The position numbers were made by a program, and so were the translations under genes. The notes beneath the pieces are model-generated. The model had not been told where the DNA came from and ran no database searches. It worked only from the letters and a program-made list of their open reading frames with translations. Shown in pieces: positions 32,424 through 41,997 of a DNA stretch of 64,000 nt; position 1 is the stretch's first letter, and each line of letters begins with the position of its first letter. This DNA is from Rhodopseudomonas palustris (GTDB lineage Bacteria; Pseudomonadota; Alphaproteobacteria; Rhizobiales; Xanthobacteraceae): contig NZ_CP140155.1 of the NCBI RefSeq assembly GCF_034479375.1, positions 2,232,001 through 2,296,000 on the forward strand, given 5' to 3'.

Positions 32424-34386
32424 CGGTTTTCACCGCGGACCGGCGCTCCGAGGTTGCGGCGAGCAGCGCCTGCTGATTGATCGCCGACGCGATCTCGTCG
32501 ACTGCACGCGGCAAACGGCGGCGCCAGTTCGGATGCTGGAACACGGTGCCGGGCACGTTGGGCTGATCGATCACGCCGAGCAGGTCTTCCAGTGAAATCG
32601 CAAGCAGGCGCGAGCGCGTGCGCGCGAGGAAAGTGAGCACCGCATAAATATCCTCCTGTTCGATCCCCTGCCGGCGCAGCACGTCGGCGAGCATCGCGAA
32701 AGCGTATCGCCTGGCGTCGTCACTCTCGCCGGGATCGATACCGACCGAATGCTTGAACTTCAAGTCGGTCGAGGCGCGCCAGCCGGAATAGGTCGCGAGG
32801 TCGTGGGTGTTGAAGGTCACCAGCGCCTCCGGCAGATAGTGATCGACGCCGAAGAACCAGCCCTGATGGAAGTCGCGCTCGAACATCATCACGCGATACG
32901 ACCACACGCCCCACGCCGCCAGGCGCTCGCGGAAGCCTTCCGGCACCGTGCCGAGGTCTTCGCCGATCACCACGCAGCGATTGGCGACGCTCTCCTGCGC
33001 GGTGACCGCCAGCAGCGCTTCGAACGGCATCTGCACATACACGCCGCTGTCGGCGGCGTAGCCGTGCGGCACCAGATAGAGCCGGTTCAGGCCGAGAACA
33101 TGATCGAGCCGGATCGCGCCGGCATAACGCATCGCCGCGCGCAGCATCTCGCGGAATGACGCAAAGCCGGTGAGTTCGAGCCCCGCGGCGTTGAAGCCCG
33201 CGAGGCCCCAGTTCTGACCGGCCGAGTTCAACTGGTCGGGGGGCGCGCCAACCGACAATTGTCGGGAGATCGCGACCTGCTCGTTCCAGGCGTCGAAGCC
33301 GTCGCTCTGCACGCCGACGGCGACGTCGAGATACAGCCCGACGTCCATGCCGCGCTCAGCAGCGAGGTCGTGGCAGGCACGCAACTGATCGTCGGCGCAC
33401 CATTGCACATATTCGATGAATTCGATCTCGACGCCGTCCGGGCCGTCGCGCAATTGCGCGCAGCGGAGATCCTCGGGATGCTGCCATTCGTCCGGCCACT
33501 CCCACCACGGCTTCGCGAATTGATGCCGCAGCGCCTCGAAACAGGCAAACCGGGTCAGCAGCGGCGCACGCTCGCGGCGGAAGGCTTCGAATGCGGCGCG
33601 GCGACCGGACGTGGGCGTCGCGCGAAACGCCGCGTGAGCGCTCCTCAGCGCGCGCCATTTCAACTCGGCGACGGCCGGATAGTCGATCAGTTCGTCGCCG
33701 CGCAGCGTCGCGATCGCTTCGGCCGCGCCGGGCAGATCGGCGAGCTTGAACTCGGGCAATTGCTCGACGTCGATATACAGCGGGTTGAGAAACATCCGGC
33801 TGTTCGGCGAATACGGGCTGCAGTCGCCCGGCCGATCGTCGAACAGCGCATGCAATGGATTGAGGCCGATGCCGCCGGCGCCCCATCCGGCCGCCATCTC
33901 GATCAATCTCGCCAGATCGGTGAAGTCGCCGATTCCCCAATTGCGTGAGGAGCGCAACCCGTAGAGTTGCACCGCGATGATCCAGGAGCGATCGAACTCG
34001 CCACGAAAGGCGGTGGACGGCGCCACCAGCAGTGGCGCCTCCTCCGTGTGACCGCCCGCGTCTGCAAGATGCAGACGATAGCTGCCGACCGGCAAATGGG
34101 ACGGCCAGACGACACGGCGCTGCTGCGTCGTCCCTTCCGCCAGGCAGGCGTCGCCTGCGACAATTTTCCACGCCACCGGCAAGACCGCTGCATCACTCAG
34201 ATCTGCAGCAGCCTCTTCCCCGGCCCGAACAACGGCGATCCGGTCGAGCAATCGATGCGTCGACCGCGCCGGCATTGCATCGAGAACGATATGGAGGGCT
34301 TCGGGGGGGGTGACGTGGCGCTGCCCCTGCCCATCGAAGAATTCGGTCTGAATTCCGAGTTCTGCGGCTTTGGTAAATAGATTCAT
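32413..34386 (-). CDS. malQ: 4-alpha-glucanotransferase (amylomaltase)
   Basis: 657 aa, GH77. The N-terminal MalQ-specific domain (about residues 1-130) is followed by the barrel with LYGLRSSRNWGIGDFTDL. The catalytic residues are Asp in IRLDHVLGLNRLY, Glu in VVIGEDLGTVPEGFRERL, and Asp in FNTHDLATYSGW. It transfers maltodextrin chains between alpha-1,4-glucans and releases glucose. It overlaps the GH15 gene by 11 bp. A perfect EcfG-type promoter (34484-34460) is upstream, so stress induction is likely. It is divergent from glgE. Confidence 0.92.
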   Translation of the reverse strand: MNLFTKAAELGIQTEFFDGQGQRHVTPPEALHIVLDAMPARSTHRLLDRIAVVRAGEEAAADLSDAAVLPVAWKIVAGDACLAEGTTQQRRVVWPSHLPVGSYRLHLADAGGHTEEAPLLVAPSTAFRGEFDRSWIIAVQLYGLRSSRNWGIGDFTDLARLIEMAAGWGAGGIGLNPLHALFDDRPGDCSPYSPNSRMFLNPLYIDVEQLPEFKLADLPGAAEAIATLRGDELIDYPAVAELKWRALRSAHAAFRATPTSGRRAAFEAFRRERAPLLTRFACFEALRHQFAKPWWEWPDEWQHPEDLRCAQLRDGPDGVEIEFIEYVQWCADDQLRACHDLAAERGMDVGLYLDVAVGVQSDGFDAWNEQVAISRQLSVGAPPDQLNSAGQNWGLAGFNAAGLELTGFASFREMLRAAMRYAGAIRLDHVLGLNRLYLVPHGYAADSGVYVQMPFEALLAVTAQESVANRCVVIGEDLGTVPEGFRERLAAWGVWSYRVMMFERDFHQGWFFGVDHYLPEALVTFNTHDLATYSGWRASTDLKFKHSVGIDPGESDDARRYAFAMLADVLRRQGIEQEDIYAVLTFLARTRSRLLAISLEDLLGVIDQPNVPGTVFQHPNWRRRLPRAVDEIASAINQQALLAATSERRSAVKTVAG

Positions 34387-34459
34387 CAGTCACGCTGTCT
34401 GCATCGCCGCACGGGAGTGCGCCGCGAATCCGGCAATTCCGAACAGGATAGTCGTCTGC

Positions 34460-34484
34460 AACGCGATTGCGTAGGGTGAGTTCC
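34460..34484 (-). promoter_or_regulatory. EcfG-type (general stress sigma) promoter candidate for malQ-GH15
   Basis: On the minus strand GGAAC (34484-34480), 16 bp, CGTT (34463-34460) is a full match to the alphaproteobacterial EcfG consensus GGAAC-N16/17-CGTT. The malQ start codon lies 73 bp beyond the last T. Confidence 0.65.
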
Positions 34485-34485
34485 A

Positions 34486-34510
34486 GGAACCTTGGCGTTC
34501 CAGAAGCTTT
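34486..34510 (+). promoter_or_regulatory. Weak EcfG-type promoter candidate for the glgE operon
   Basis: GGAAC (34486-34490), 16 bp, CTTT (34507-34510). One mismatch to the -10 element, at the usually conserved G. It overlaps the malQ promoter region head to head. The glgE start codon is at 34575. Confidence 0.3.
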
Positions 34511-34574
34511 GTTACGGGACGACCGCCCGTATGTGATTTCCAGGGAATGGGACTGACGTCCTATACGCATCACC

Positions 34575-36530
34575 GTGAACCAGTCGACCCAAGCAATTCA
34601 GACCGTCGCGGCCGGCGGGGCTTTTCATATCGAAGACATCTATCCGATCATCGATAGCGGCCGATTTCCCGTTAAACGGGTCGTCGGCGAGCCGTTCGAG
34701 GTCTGGGCGGACGTCTACCGTGATGGCCATGAGGTGATCGCCGCAGCCCTGATCTGGCGCCGCGAGCAGGATCAGGACTGGCAGCGGGTCCCGATGCGGC
34801 ATGTGGTCAACGACCGCTGGACCGCCTCCTTCACGCCCGACCGTATCGGCCGATATGTCTATGCGATCGAAGCCTGGACCGACGAATTCGCGACCTGGCG
34901 GCACGGCATGGAGCTGAAGCAGAAGGCCGGCCAGGACGTCGCCCTCGACGCGCTGGAAGGCGCCGGGATGCTGACCAAGGCGCTCCACGGCAGCCGCGAT
35001 GCGCTGGCGGTCATTCAGCGACAATGCGAAGACTATCTGCAGACCGGAGAAGTCGCTCCCCTGCTCGCCCCAGAGCTGCGCGACGCGATGGGCGAGAGTC
35101 AGGCGCGGCCCGACGTCACCCGCTCGGTGCTGCTGCCGCTCATGATCGACCGCGAACGCGCCCGCAATGGCGCTTGGTACGAAATGGTACCGCGCAGCCA
35201 GAGCACGGTGCCCGGCCAGCACGGCACCTTCCGCGACTGCATCGCAAGGCTGCCGGACATCGCGGCGATGGGCTTCGATGTGCTGTATTTCACCCCGATC
35301 CACCCGATCGGCCGCGTCAACCGCAAGGGACGCAACAATTCGCTGAAGGCCGAGCCGGGCGATCCCGGCAGTCCCTACGCGATCGGCGCAGAGGAAGGCG
35401 GCCACGACGCGGTGCATCCCGAGCTCGGCACGCTCGACGATTTCCGCGCTCTGGTCGAGGCCTGCAAGCTGGTGAACATCGAAATCGCGCTCGACGTCGC
35501 GGTGCAGTGCTCGCCGGATCATCCGTGGTTGAAACAGCATCCGAGCTGGTTCAAGCGGCGCCCCGACGGCTCGATGAAATACGCCGAGAACCCGCCGAAG
35601 AAATACGAGGACATCGTCAATCCGGATTTCACCTGCGAGGACGCCGGCTCGCTGTGGAATGCGCTGCGCGACGTGATCCTGTTCTGGGTCGACCAGGGCG
35701 TGAAGATCTTCCGGGTCGACAATCCGCACACCAAGCCGCTGCGGTTCTGGGAGTGGATGATCCGCGAGGTTCAGCTCAGTCATCCCGACGTGCTGTTTCT
35801 GGCGGAGGCCTTTACCCGGCCGAAGCTGATGAAGGGCCTCGCCAAACTCGGCTTCAGCCAGTCCTATACCTATTTCACCTGGCGGACCCAGAAGTGGGAG
35901 ATCGAGGAATACCTGCGCGAGTTGACCGGCTATCCGGAGCGGGATTTCTATCGGCCGAACTTCTTCGTCAACACCCCGGACATCCTGCCCTTTCATCTGC
36001 AGGGCGGCGAGCCGTGGATGTTCAAATCCCGCCTTGCGCTCGCCGCGATGCTGTCATCGACCTATGGCATCTACAACGGCTTCGAGCTGATCGAACACGA
36101 GCCGATTGCCGGCAAGGAAGAATATCTCGATTCCGAGAAATACGAGATCAAGGTACGTGACTGGGACAAGCCCGGCAACATCAAGCCGTATATTCGCGAC
36201 ATCAATCAGGCCCGCCGCAGCAATCCTGCGCTTCAACAGACGAGCAACCTGCGCTTTGTCGATATTCAAGATCCCAACGTGACCGGCTTCATCAAATACT
36301 CCGCGGACCTGACCAATGTGGTGGCCGTCGCGATCGCGTTGTCGCGCGACTTTCATGAATTCTGGTTCCCGCTCGGCGACACCCAGATCGAGGTCGGCGG
36401 CGAGCGCCGCCCGGTGGTGGCGGTCGAGAATCTGCTCACCGGCGAGCGGCACGCCGTCGAATGGGGCGGCCTCACTCTACGGATCGATCCGCAACGCGAT
36501 CCTGCGCTGCTTTTCCGCTGCCTGGCGTGA
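34575..36530 (+). CDS. glgE: Alpha-1,4-glucan:maltose-1-phosphate maltosyltransferase
   Basis: 651 aa with a GTG start. N-terminal GlgE-specific domain (about residues 15-120, DIYPIIDSGRFPVKR), then the GH13_3 barrel with FTPIHPIGRVNRKGRNN. The nucleophile is Asp382 in IFRVDNPHTK and the acid/base Glu411 in LFLAEAFTRP. It adds maltose from maltose 1-phosphate to a growing alpha-1,4-glucan. The maltose 1-phosphate comes from the TreS-Mak protein encoded next, 11 bp downstream. Length and motifs agree with known GlgE. First gene of a tight six-gene operon. Confidence 0.93.
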   Translation: MNQSTQAIQTVAAGGAFHIEDIYPIIDSGRFPVKRVVGEPFEVWADVYRDGHEVIAAALIWRREQDQDWQRVPMRHVVNDRWTASFTPDRIGRYVYAIEAWTDEFATWRHGMELKQKAGQDVALDALEGAGMLTKALHGSRDALAVIQRQCEDYLQTGEVAPLLAPELRDAMGESQARPDVTRSVLLPLMIDRERARNGAWYEMVPRSQSTVPGQHGTFRDCIARLPDIAAMGFDVLYFTPIHPIGRVNRKGRNNSLKAEPGDPGSPYAIGAEEGGHDAVHPELGTLDDFRALVEACKLVNIEIALDVAVQCSPDHPWLKQHPSWFKRRPDGSMKYAENPPKKYEDIVNPDFTCEDAGSLWNALRDVILFWVDQGVKIFRVDNPHTKPLRFWEWMIREVQLSHPDVLFLAEAFTRPKLMKGLAKLGFSQSYTYFTWRTQKWEIEEYLRELTGYPERDFYRPNFFVNTPDILPFHLQGGEPWMFKSRLALAAMLSSTYGIYNGFELIEHEPIAGKEEYLDSEKYEIKVRDWDKPGNIKPYIRDINQARRSNPALQQTSNLRFVDIQDPNVTGFIKYSADLTNVVAVAIALSRDFHEFWFPLGDTQIEVGGERRPVVAVENLLTGERHAVEWGGLTLRIDPQRDPALLFRCLA

Positions 36531-36541
36531 GGAGCGCAGCC

Positions 36542-39500
36542 ATGAACGTGATGTCCCCCGTCGACGCGACCGATTCCAAGCCAGAAATCGATGCCACCGA
36601 CGAGCTTTGGTACAAAGACGCGATCATCTATCAGCTTCACGTCAAGGCCTTCGCCGACAGCAATAACGACGGCATCGGCGACTTCGCCGGCCTGACCGAG
36701 AAGCTGGATTATCTCCAGGACCTCGGCGTCACTGCGCTGTGGCTGCTGCCGTTCTACCCCTCCCCGCAGCGTGACGACGGCTACGACATCGCCGACTACG
36801 GCTCGATCAATCCCGATTTCGGCACGATGAAGGACTTCCGCCGCTTCATCGTCGAAGCCAAGAAGCGCAATTTGCGCGTCATCACCGAACTCGTCATCAA
36901 TCACACCTCCGACCAGCACGACTGGTTCAAGCGGGCGCGACGCAGCGGCAAGGGCTCCAGCGCGCGCGACTGGTACGTCTGGAGCGATTCCGACCAGAAA
37001 TACCAGGGCACCCGGATCATCTTCACCGACACCGAGAAGTCGAACTGGACCTGGGATCCGGAAGCCGGCCAGTATTACTGGCACCGCTTCTTCTCGCACC
37101 AGCCCGACCTCAATTTCGACAATCCGCACGTGGTCGGCGCGGTCGTGAAGGTGATGAAGCGCTGGCTCGACACCGGCGTCGACGGCTTTCGGCTGGACGC
37201 AATTCCCTATCTGTGCGAGCGCGACGGCACCAACAACGAGAATCTTCCCGAGACCCACACCGTCATCAAGACGCTGCGCGCCGAGCTGGATGCCTACGCC
37301 AAGGGCAAAGTCCTGCTCGCCGAGGCCAATCAGTGGCCCGAGGACGTGCAGGAATATTTCGGCGACAGTGACGAATGCCACATGGCCTATCACTTCCCGC
37401 TGATGCCGCGAATCTACATGGCGATCGCCCAGGAGGATCGCTTCCCGATCACCGACATCATGCGGCAGACCCCGGAAATTCCGGCGAACTGCCAGTGGGC
37501 GATGTTCCTGCGCAACCACGACGAATTGACGCTCGAGATGGTCACCGACGTCGAGCGCGACTATCTGTGGACGACCTACGCGGCCGATCCGCGCGCCCGC
37601 ATCAATGTCGGAATCCGGCGCAGGCTCGCGCCGCTGATGGACAATGATCGCCGCAAGATCGAGCTGATGAACTCGCTGCTGCTGTCGTTTCCCGGCACGC
37701 CGATCATCTATTACGGCGACGAGATCGGGATGGGTGACAACATCTATCTCGGCGACCGCAACGGCGTACGCACGCCGATGCAATGGTCGTCGGACCGCAA
37801 TGGCGGCTTCTCGCGAGCCGATCCGGCGCGGCTCTACGCCCCGCCGATCATGGACCCGGTCTACGGCTACGCTTCGGTGAACGTCGAGGCCCAGGCGCGC
37901 AGCCTGTCGTCGCTGCTCAGCGCCACCAAGCGCCTGATCTCGGTCCGCAAGTCCACCCTCGCCTTCGGGCGTGGCACGATGACCTTCATCCGGCCGGTCA
38001 ACCGGTCGGTTCTGTCCTATGTCCGACAGTACGAGGACGAAGTGATCCTCTGCGTCGCCAATCTGTCGCGCTCGGCGCAGGCGACCGAACTCGACCTGTC
38101 GCCGTGGAAGGATCGCGTGCCGCAGGAGATGCTCGGCCGCACCAAATTCCCCCCGATCGGCGAACTGCCCTATATGATCACGCTCGCGCCCTACGGGTTC
38201 TACTGGTTCAAGCTCGAAGAGCGCGACACCTCGGATCACGTCGCGCCCGCCGCGACGGTGCCGGAGTTCGAAACGCTGGTCGTGCCGCTGGGGTCGACCT
38301 GGATGACACTGGCGCGCACCCGCGGCGTGTTCGAGCGCGACGTGCTGCCGGCCTATCTGTCGCGAACGCGATGGTTTCCGGAGCGCTCGCCGCGCGCGAT
38401 CCATCCGCGCCTGACCTCGGCGATTCCATTCTCGGTCACCCACGACAACCGGCCCTGGCTGACGTTCTTCGAGGCCACCGTCCGCGGCGTGAATGCCCGC
38501 TACGTGCTCCCGATGCAGATCGACTGGGTGCGGTTCGATCGCGAGCGCTACAATCCGAGAGCATTCGCCGCGGTCCGCCAGGGCGCGCGTGAGGGAACCC
38601 TGCTCGACGTCGCCGCCGACACCGAATTCACGACGATGCTGCTCGACAATCTGCGTGAATCCCTCGTCGTGGAGAACGACGGCGACCGGCTGGAATTCCG
38701 GCCCGGCTCGCGGCTCGCCGACAAGCCGGCAGGCCCCTACAATCACATTCGCGCCGTGGACACGGAGCAGTCGAACTCGACCGCGCTGGTCGACGAGAGC
38801 TACGTCATCAAGCTTTATCGCCGGCTGGAGAGCGGCATCAATCCCGAGATCGAGATGGGCCGCTTCCTCTCCGAGGTCGCCGGCTTCGCCAATACGCCTT
38901 TCCTGCTCGGCAGCGTCGAGCTGGTCGAGGGCGACAAGGTCAGCGCGATCGGGGTGGTGCACGACTTCGTGGCCAACCAGGGCGACGGCTGGACCGTCAC
39001 CTCGGGCTATCTCGACCGTTATGTCGACGACCAGCGGCTGCTGATCAGCACGGAAGACGACAACGTCAGCGAGGAGCTGGCTCCGTATCTGCGCTACATG
39101 CAGCAGACCGGCAGGCGCGTCGCCGAGATGCATATCGCATTGGCGGCCCACCCCGAGGTGGCTGAATTCGCGCCGGAGCCGATCGGCGGCGACGACGCGC
39201 GGAAATGGTCCGGGATCGTGACGGACAACGCCAAGCGCGTCCTCGACGAGCTCGACCGCAAGCGCGACAGCCTGAGGGATGCCGACCGGGCCATGGTCGA
39301 CGATCTGCTGGCACAGCGCGATGGTCTCCTGGAACGGCTGCGCGGCCTGTTCGGCGACGATGGCGGGCTGAAGATCCGCCATCACGGCGACTTCCATCTC
39401 GGCCAGATGCTGATCGTCAAGGACGACATCTTCATCATCGATTTCGAAGGCGAACCCCGGAGATCGCAGGCTGAACGTCGCGCCAAGGCGCCGGCCGCGC

Positions 39501-39841
39501 GCGACGTCGCCGGATTGATCCGCTCGATCGACTACTCGACCACAGCCGCGCTGGAGCGCGCGCTGCGTTCATTGCCTGACGATTCCGGCAGGATCTCCGC
39601 CGCGCTCGATGTCTGGCGGACGCGCTCGACCGAGGCGTTCCTGGCCGCCTATCGCGAAACGATGGCCGACGGCCCGGTGTGGCCTGCGGATCGCGTTGCG
39701 GCCGATCGGATCCTGGACTTCTTCCTGATCGAAAAGGCGCTATACGAGCTCGAATACGAACTCGCCTATCGTCCCGATTGGCTCCGCGTGCCGCTGGCTG
39801 GCATCCTTCGCATCCTGACTCGGCAGCCCGAGGAGAATTAA
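36542..39841 (+). CDS. treS-mak: Trehalose synthase fused to maltokinase
   Basis: 1099 aa, two enzymes in one chain. TreS is about residues 20-560 (GH13_16): DGFRLDAIPYLCERDGT with the nucleophile Asp, LLAEANQWPEDV with the Glu, and MFLRNHDELTLE. The maltokinase is about 570-1095, an aminoglycoside-phosphotransferase fold with HHGDFHLGQM (catalytic loop) and IIDFEGEP (metal site). TreS interconverts trehalose and maltose; Mak makes maltose 1-phosphate for GlgE. The ATG at 36542 follows GAGGAGCGC. It is 11 bp after glgE and 3 bp before glgB. Confidence 0.93.
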   Translation: MNVMSPVDATDSKPEIDATDELWYKDAIIYQLHVKAFADSNNDGIGDFAGLTEKLDYLQDLGVTALWLLPFYPSPQRDDGYDIADYGSINPDFGTMKDFRRFIVEAKKRNLRVITELVINHTSDQHDWFKRARRSGKGSSARDWYVWSDSDQKYQGTRIIFTDTEKSNWTWDPEAGQYYWHRFFSHQPDLNFDNPHVVGAVVKVMKRWLDTGVDGFRLDAIPYLCERDGTNNENLPETHTVIKTLRAELDAYAKGKVLLAEANQWPEDVQEYFGDSDECHMAYHFPLMPRIYMAIAQEDRFPITDIMRQTPEIPANCQWAMFLRNHDELTLEMVTDVERDYLWTTYAADPRARINVGIRRRLAPLMDNDRRKIELMNSLLLSFPGTPIIYYGDEIGMGDNIYLGDRNGVRTPMQWSSDRNGGFSRADPARLYAPPIMDPVYGYASVNVEAQARSLSSLLSATKRLISVRKSTLAFGRGTMTFIRPVNRSVLSYVRQYEDEVILCVANLSRSAQATELDLSPWKDRVPQEMLGRTKFPPIGELPYMITLAPYGFYWFKLEERDTSDHVAPAATVPEFETLVVPLGSTWMTLARTRGVFERDVLPAYLSRTRWFPERSPRAIHPRLTSAIPFSVTHDNRPWLTFFEATVRGVNARYVLPMQIDWVRFDRERYNPRAFAAVRQGAREGTLLDVAADTEFTTMLLDNLRESLVVENDGDRLEFRPGSRLADKPAGPYNHIRAVDTEQSNSTALVDESYVIKLYRRLESGINPEIEMGRFLSEVAGFANTPFLLGSVELVEGDKVSAIGVVHDFVANQGDGWTVTSGYLDRYVDDQRLLISTEDDNVSEELAPYLRYMQQTGRRVAEMHIALAAHPEVAEFAPEPIGGDDARKWSGIVTDNAKRVLDELDRKRDSLRDADRAMVDDLLAQRDGLLERLRGLFGDDGGLKIRHHGDFHLGQMLIVKDDIFIIDFEGEPRRSQAERRAKAPAARDVAGLIRSIDYSTTAALERALRSLPDDSGRISAALDVWRTRSTEAFLAAYRETMADGPVWPADRVAADRILDFFLIEKALYELEYELAYRPDWLRVPLAGILRILTRQPEEN

Positions 39842-39844
39842 TTC

Positions 39845-41995
39845 ATGACCGCCCAATTGACCGATGACGCCTATGCGGTGCTCGAAGGCCGCCACGCCGA
39901 CCCGTTTCGCTATCTCGGCCCGCATCCCGAGGACGACCGCGTCGTCGTCCGCGCTCTGCTGCCGGATGCCACCGCCGTCGAGGCTGTCGGCGAGCACGGC
40001 GAGACGGCCACCCTGGAGCGCGTGCATGATGCCGGTTTGTTCGCCGGGCCGCTACCGAACGGCTCGCATCGTTACCAGCTCCGCGCCCGCTTCGGCGACA
40101 CCACCGTCGATCTCGAGGACCCCTACCGCTTTCCACCGATCCTGACCGAGTTCGACCTGTATCTGCTCGGAGAAGGCACCGACCAGCGGCTGTACGACAA
40201 GCTCGGCGCGCATCCGATGGTGCTGGAAGGCGTCAGCGGCGTCGCCTTCGTGGTGCTGGCGCCCAATGCGCGCCGCGTCAGCGTGGTCGGCGACTTCAAT
40301 TTCTGGAATCCGCTGCGGCACCAGATGAGGGTGCGTGGTAACGGCTATTGGGAACTGTTCATTCCCGGCGCCGCCGCCGACGATCACTACAAATTCGATA
40401 TGACCGGGCCGAACGGCGAAACCCTGCCGCAGAAGTCCGACCCGATGGCGTTCGCGGCCGAAGTGCGTCCGAAGACCGCCTCGATCGTCGTCGATCAGGC
40501 CAGGCTGCCGCTCCCCCGCCCTGCGCCGGACAACATCAATGCGCTAGGCGCGCCGATGTCGATCTACGAGGTGCATCTGGGCTCGTGGCGCCGCAAGGAC
40601 GGCGAGCAGTGGCTGACCTATCGCGAACTCGCCGAGCAGTTGCCGGCCTATGTGCGCGACATGGGCTTCACCCATGTCGAGTTCCTGCCGGTCAGCGAAC
40701 ATCCGTTCGACGGCTCCTGGGGCTATCAGCCGACCGGGCTGTTTGCACCGACCAGCCGGTTCGGGACGCCCGAGGATTTCTGCGCGCTGATCGACGCCTG
40801 CCACGAGCACGGCATCGGCGTGTTGCTCGACTGGGTGCCCGGACATTTCCCCGACGATCCGCACGGGCTCGGCAATTTCGACGGCACCGCGCTGTACGAG
40901 CACGCCAATCCGCTTCAGGGCCGGCATCTCGACTGGGGCACGCTGATCTACAATTACGGCCGCACCGAAGTCGTGAACTTCCTGGTGTCGAACGCGCTGT
41001 TCTGGCTGGAGCGCTACCGCATCGACGGGTTGCGCGTGGATGCGGTGGCCTCGATGCTGTATCTCGACTACAGCCGGCCGGCGGGCGGCTGGATCCCGAA
41101 CAAGTTCGGCGGCCGCGAAAACATCGAGGCGATCGAATTCCTGCGTCGCTTCAACGCCGAGGTGTTCGCCAAATTCCCGCAGGCCACCACGGCGGCGGAA
41201 GAGTCCACCGCATGGCCGCAGGTGTCGCGGCCGGTCGAATTCGGCGGGCTCGGCTTCGGCTACAAGTGGAACATGGGCTGGATGCACGACACGCTGAACT
41301 ACATCAGCAAGGATCCGATCCACCGCAAATATCACCACGGCCAGATCCTGTTCGGGCTGCATTACGCCTTCTCGGAGAACTTCATCCTGCCGCTGTCGCA
41401 CGATGAAGTCGTGCACGGCAAACGCTCGATCCTCGGCCGGATGCCGGGTGACGAATGGCAGCGCTTCGCCAATCTGCGGGCGTACTACGCCTTCATGTTC
41501 GCCCACCCCGGCAAGAAGCTGATGTTCATGGGCTGTGAGTTCGGCCAGGAGCGGGAGTGGAATCACGACCGCTCGCTCGACTGGCACCTGCTCGATACGC
41601 CGAAATATGCCGGCATCCAGGCGCTGGTCCGGGACCTCAACAGGCTGTACCGGGATCTGCCGGCGCTGCACCAGCTCGACTGCGATCCGTTCGGCTTCGA
41701 ATGGGTCATCACCGAGGACTCCGCGCGCAACGTGTTCGCCTGGATGCGCAAGGGCAACGACACCCGCGCGCGCTGCCTGGTGATCGCGAACTTCTCGCCG
41801 AACGTCTACCCGGACTATCGGGTCCGTGTGCCGTTCCCCGGTCGCTGGCGTGAGGTGTTCAATTCCGACGCCGCGACCTATGGCGGCGGCAATGTCGGCA
41901 ATGGCGGCGAGGTCCGGACGCTTGACGGGCTGGTGCCTGAGCTTAGTCTGACCATTCCGCCCTTGGCGGTGATCTTTCTGACGCCGGAAGACTGA
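39845..41995 (+). CDS. glgB: 1,4-alpha-glucan branching enzyme
   Basis: 716 aa. An N-terminal region and a CBM48 module (about residues 1-225) precede the GH13_9 barrel. The catalytic set is Asp in [18 protein letters not shown], Glu in [11 protein letters not shown], and Asp in [12 protein letters not shown]. It forms alpha-1,6 branches in the glucan made by GlgE. The gaps are 3 bp to treS-mak and 2 bp to glgX, so it is translated from the same message. Confidence 0.94.
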   Translation: MTAQLTDDAYAVLEGRHADPFRYLGPHPEDDRVVVRALLPDATAVEAVGEHGETATLERVHDAGLFAGPLPNGSHRYQLRARFGDTTVDLEDPYRFPPILTEFDLYLLGEGTDQRLYDKLGAHPMVLEGVSGVAFVVLAPNARRVSVVGDFNFWNPLRHQMRVRGNGYWELFIPGAAADDHYKFDMTGPNGETLPQKSDPMAFAAEVRPKTASIVVDQARLPLPRPAPDNINALGAPMSIYEVHLGSWRRKDGEQWLTYRELAEQLPAYVRDMGFTHVEFLPVSEHPFDGSWGYQPTGLFAPTSRFGTPEDFCALIDACHEHGIGVLLDWVPGHFPDDPHGLGNFDGTALYEHANPLQGRHLDWGTLIYNYGRTEVVNFLVSNALFWLERYRIDGLRVDAVASMLYLDYSRPAGGWIPNKFGGRENIEAIEFLRRFNAEVFAKFPQATTAAEESTAWPQVSRPVEFGGLGFGYKWNMGWMHDTLNYISKDPIHRKYHHGQILFGLHYAFSENFILPLSHDEVVHGKRSILGRMPGDEWQRFANLRAYYAFMFAHPGKKLMFMGCEFGQEREWNHDRSLDWHLLDTPKYAGIQALVRDLNRLYRDLPALHQLDCDPFGFEWVITEDSARNVFAWMRKGNDTRARCLVIANFSPNVYPDYRVRVPFPGRWREVFNSDAATYGGGNVGNGGEVRTLDGLVPELSLTIPPLAVIFLTPED

Positions 41996-41997
41996 GC

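Noticed and set aside
36353-39397. 1014-codon open frame on the minus strand opposite glgE/treS-mak
   Set aside because: Antisense to a gene with intact catalytic motifs; Arg/Val/Asp-rich without any domain. Long antisense frames are expected at this GC content.
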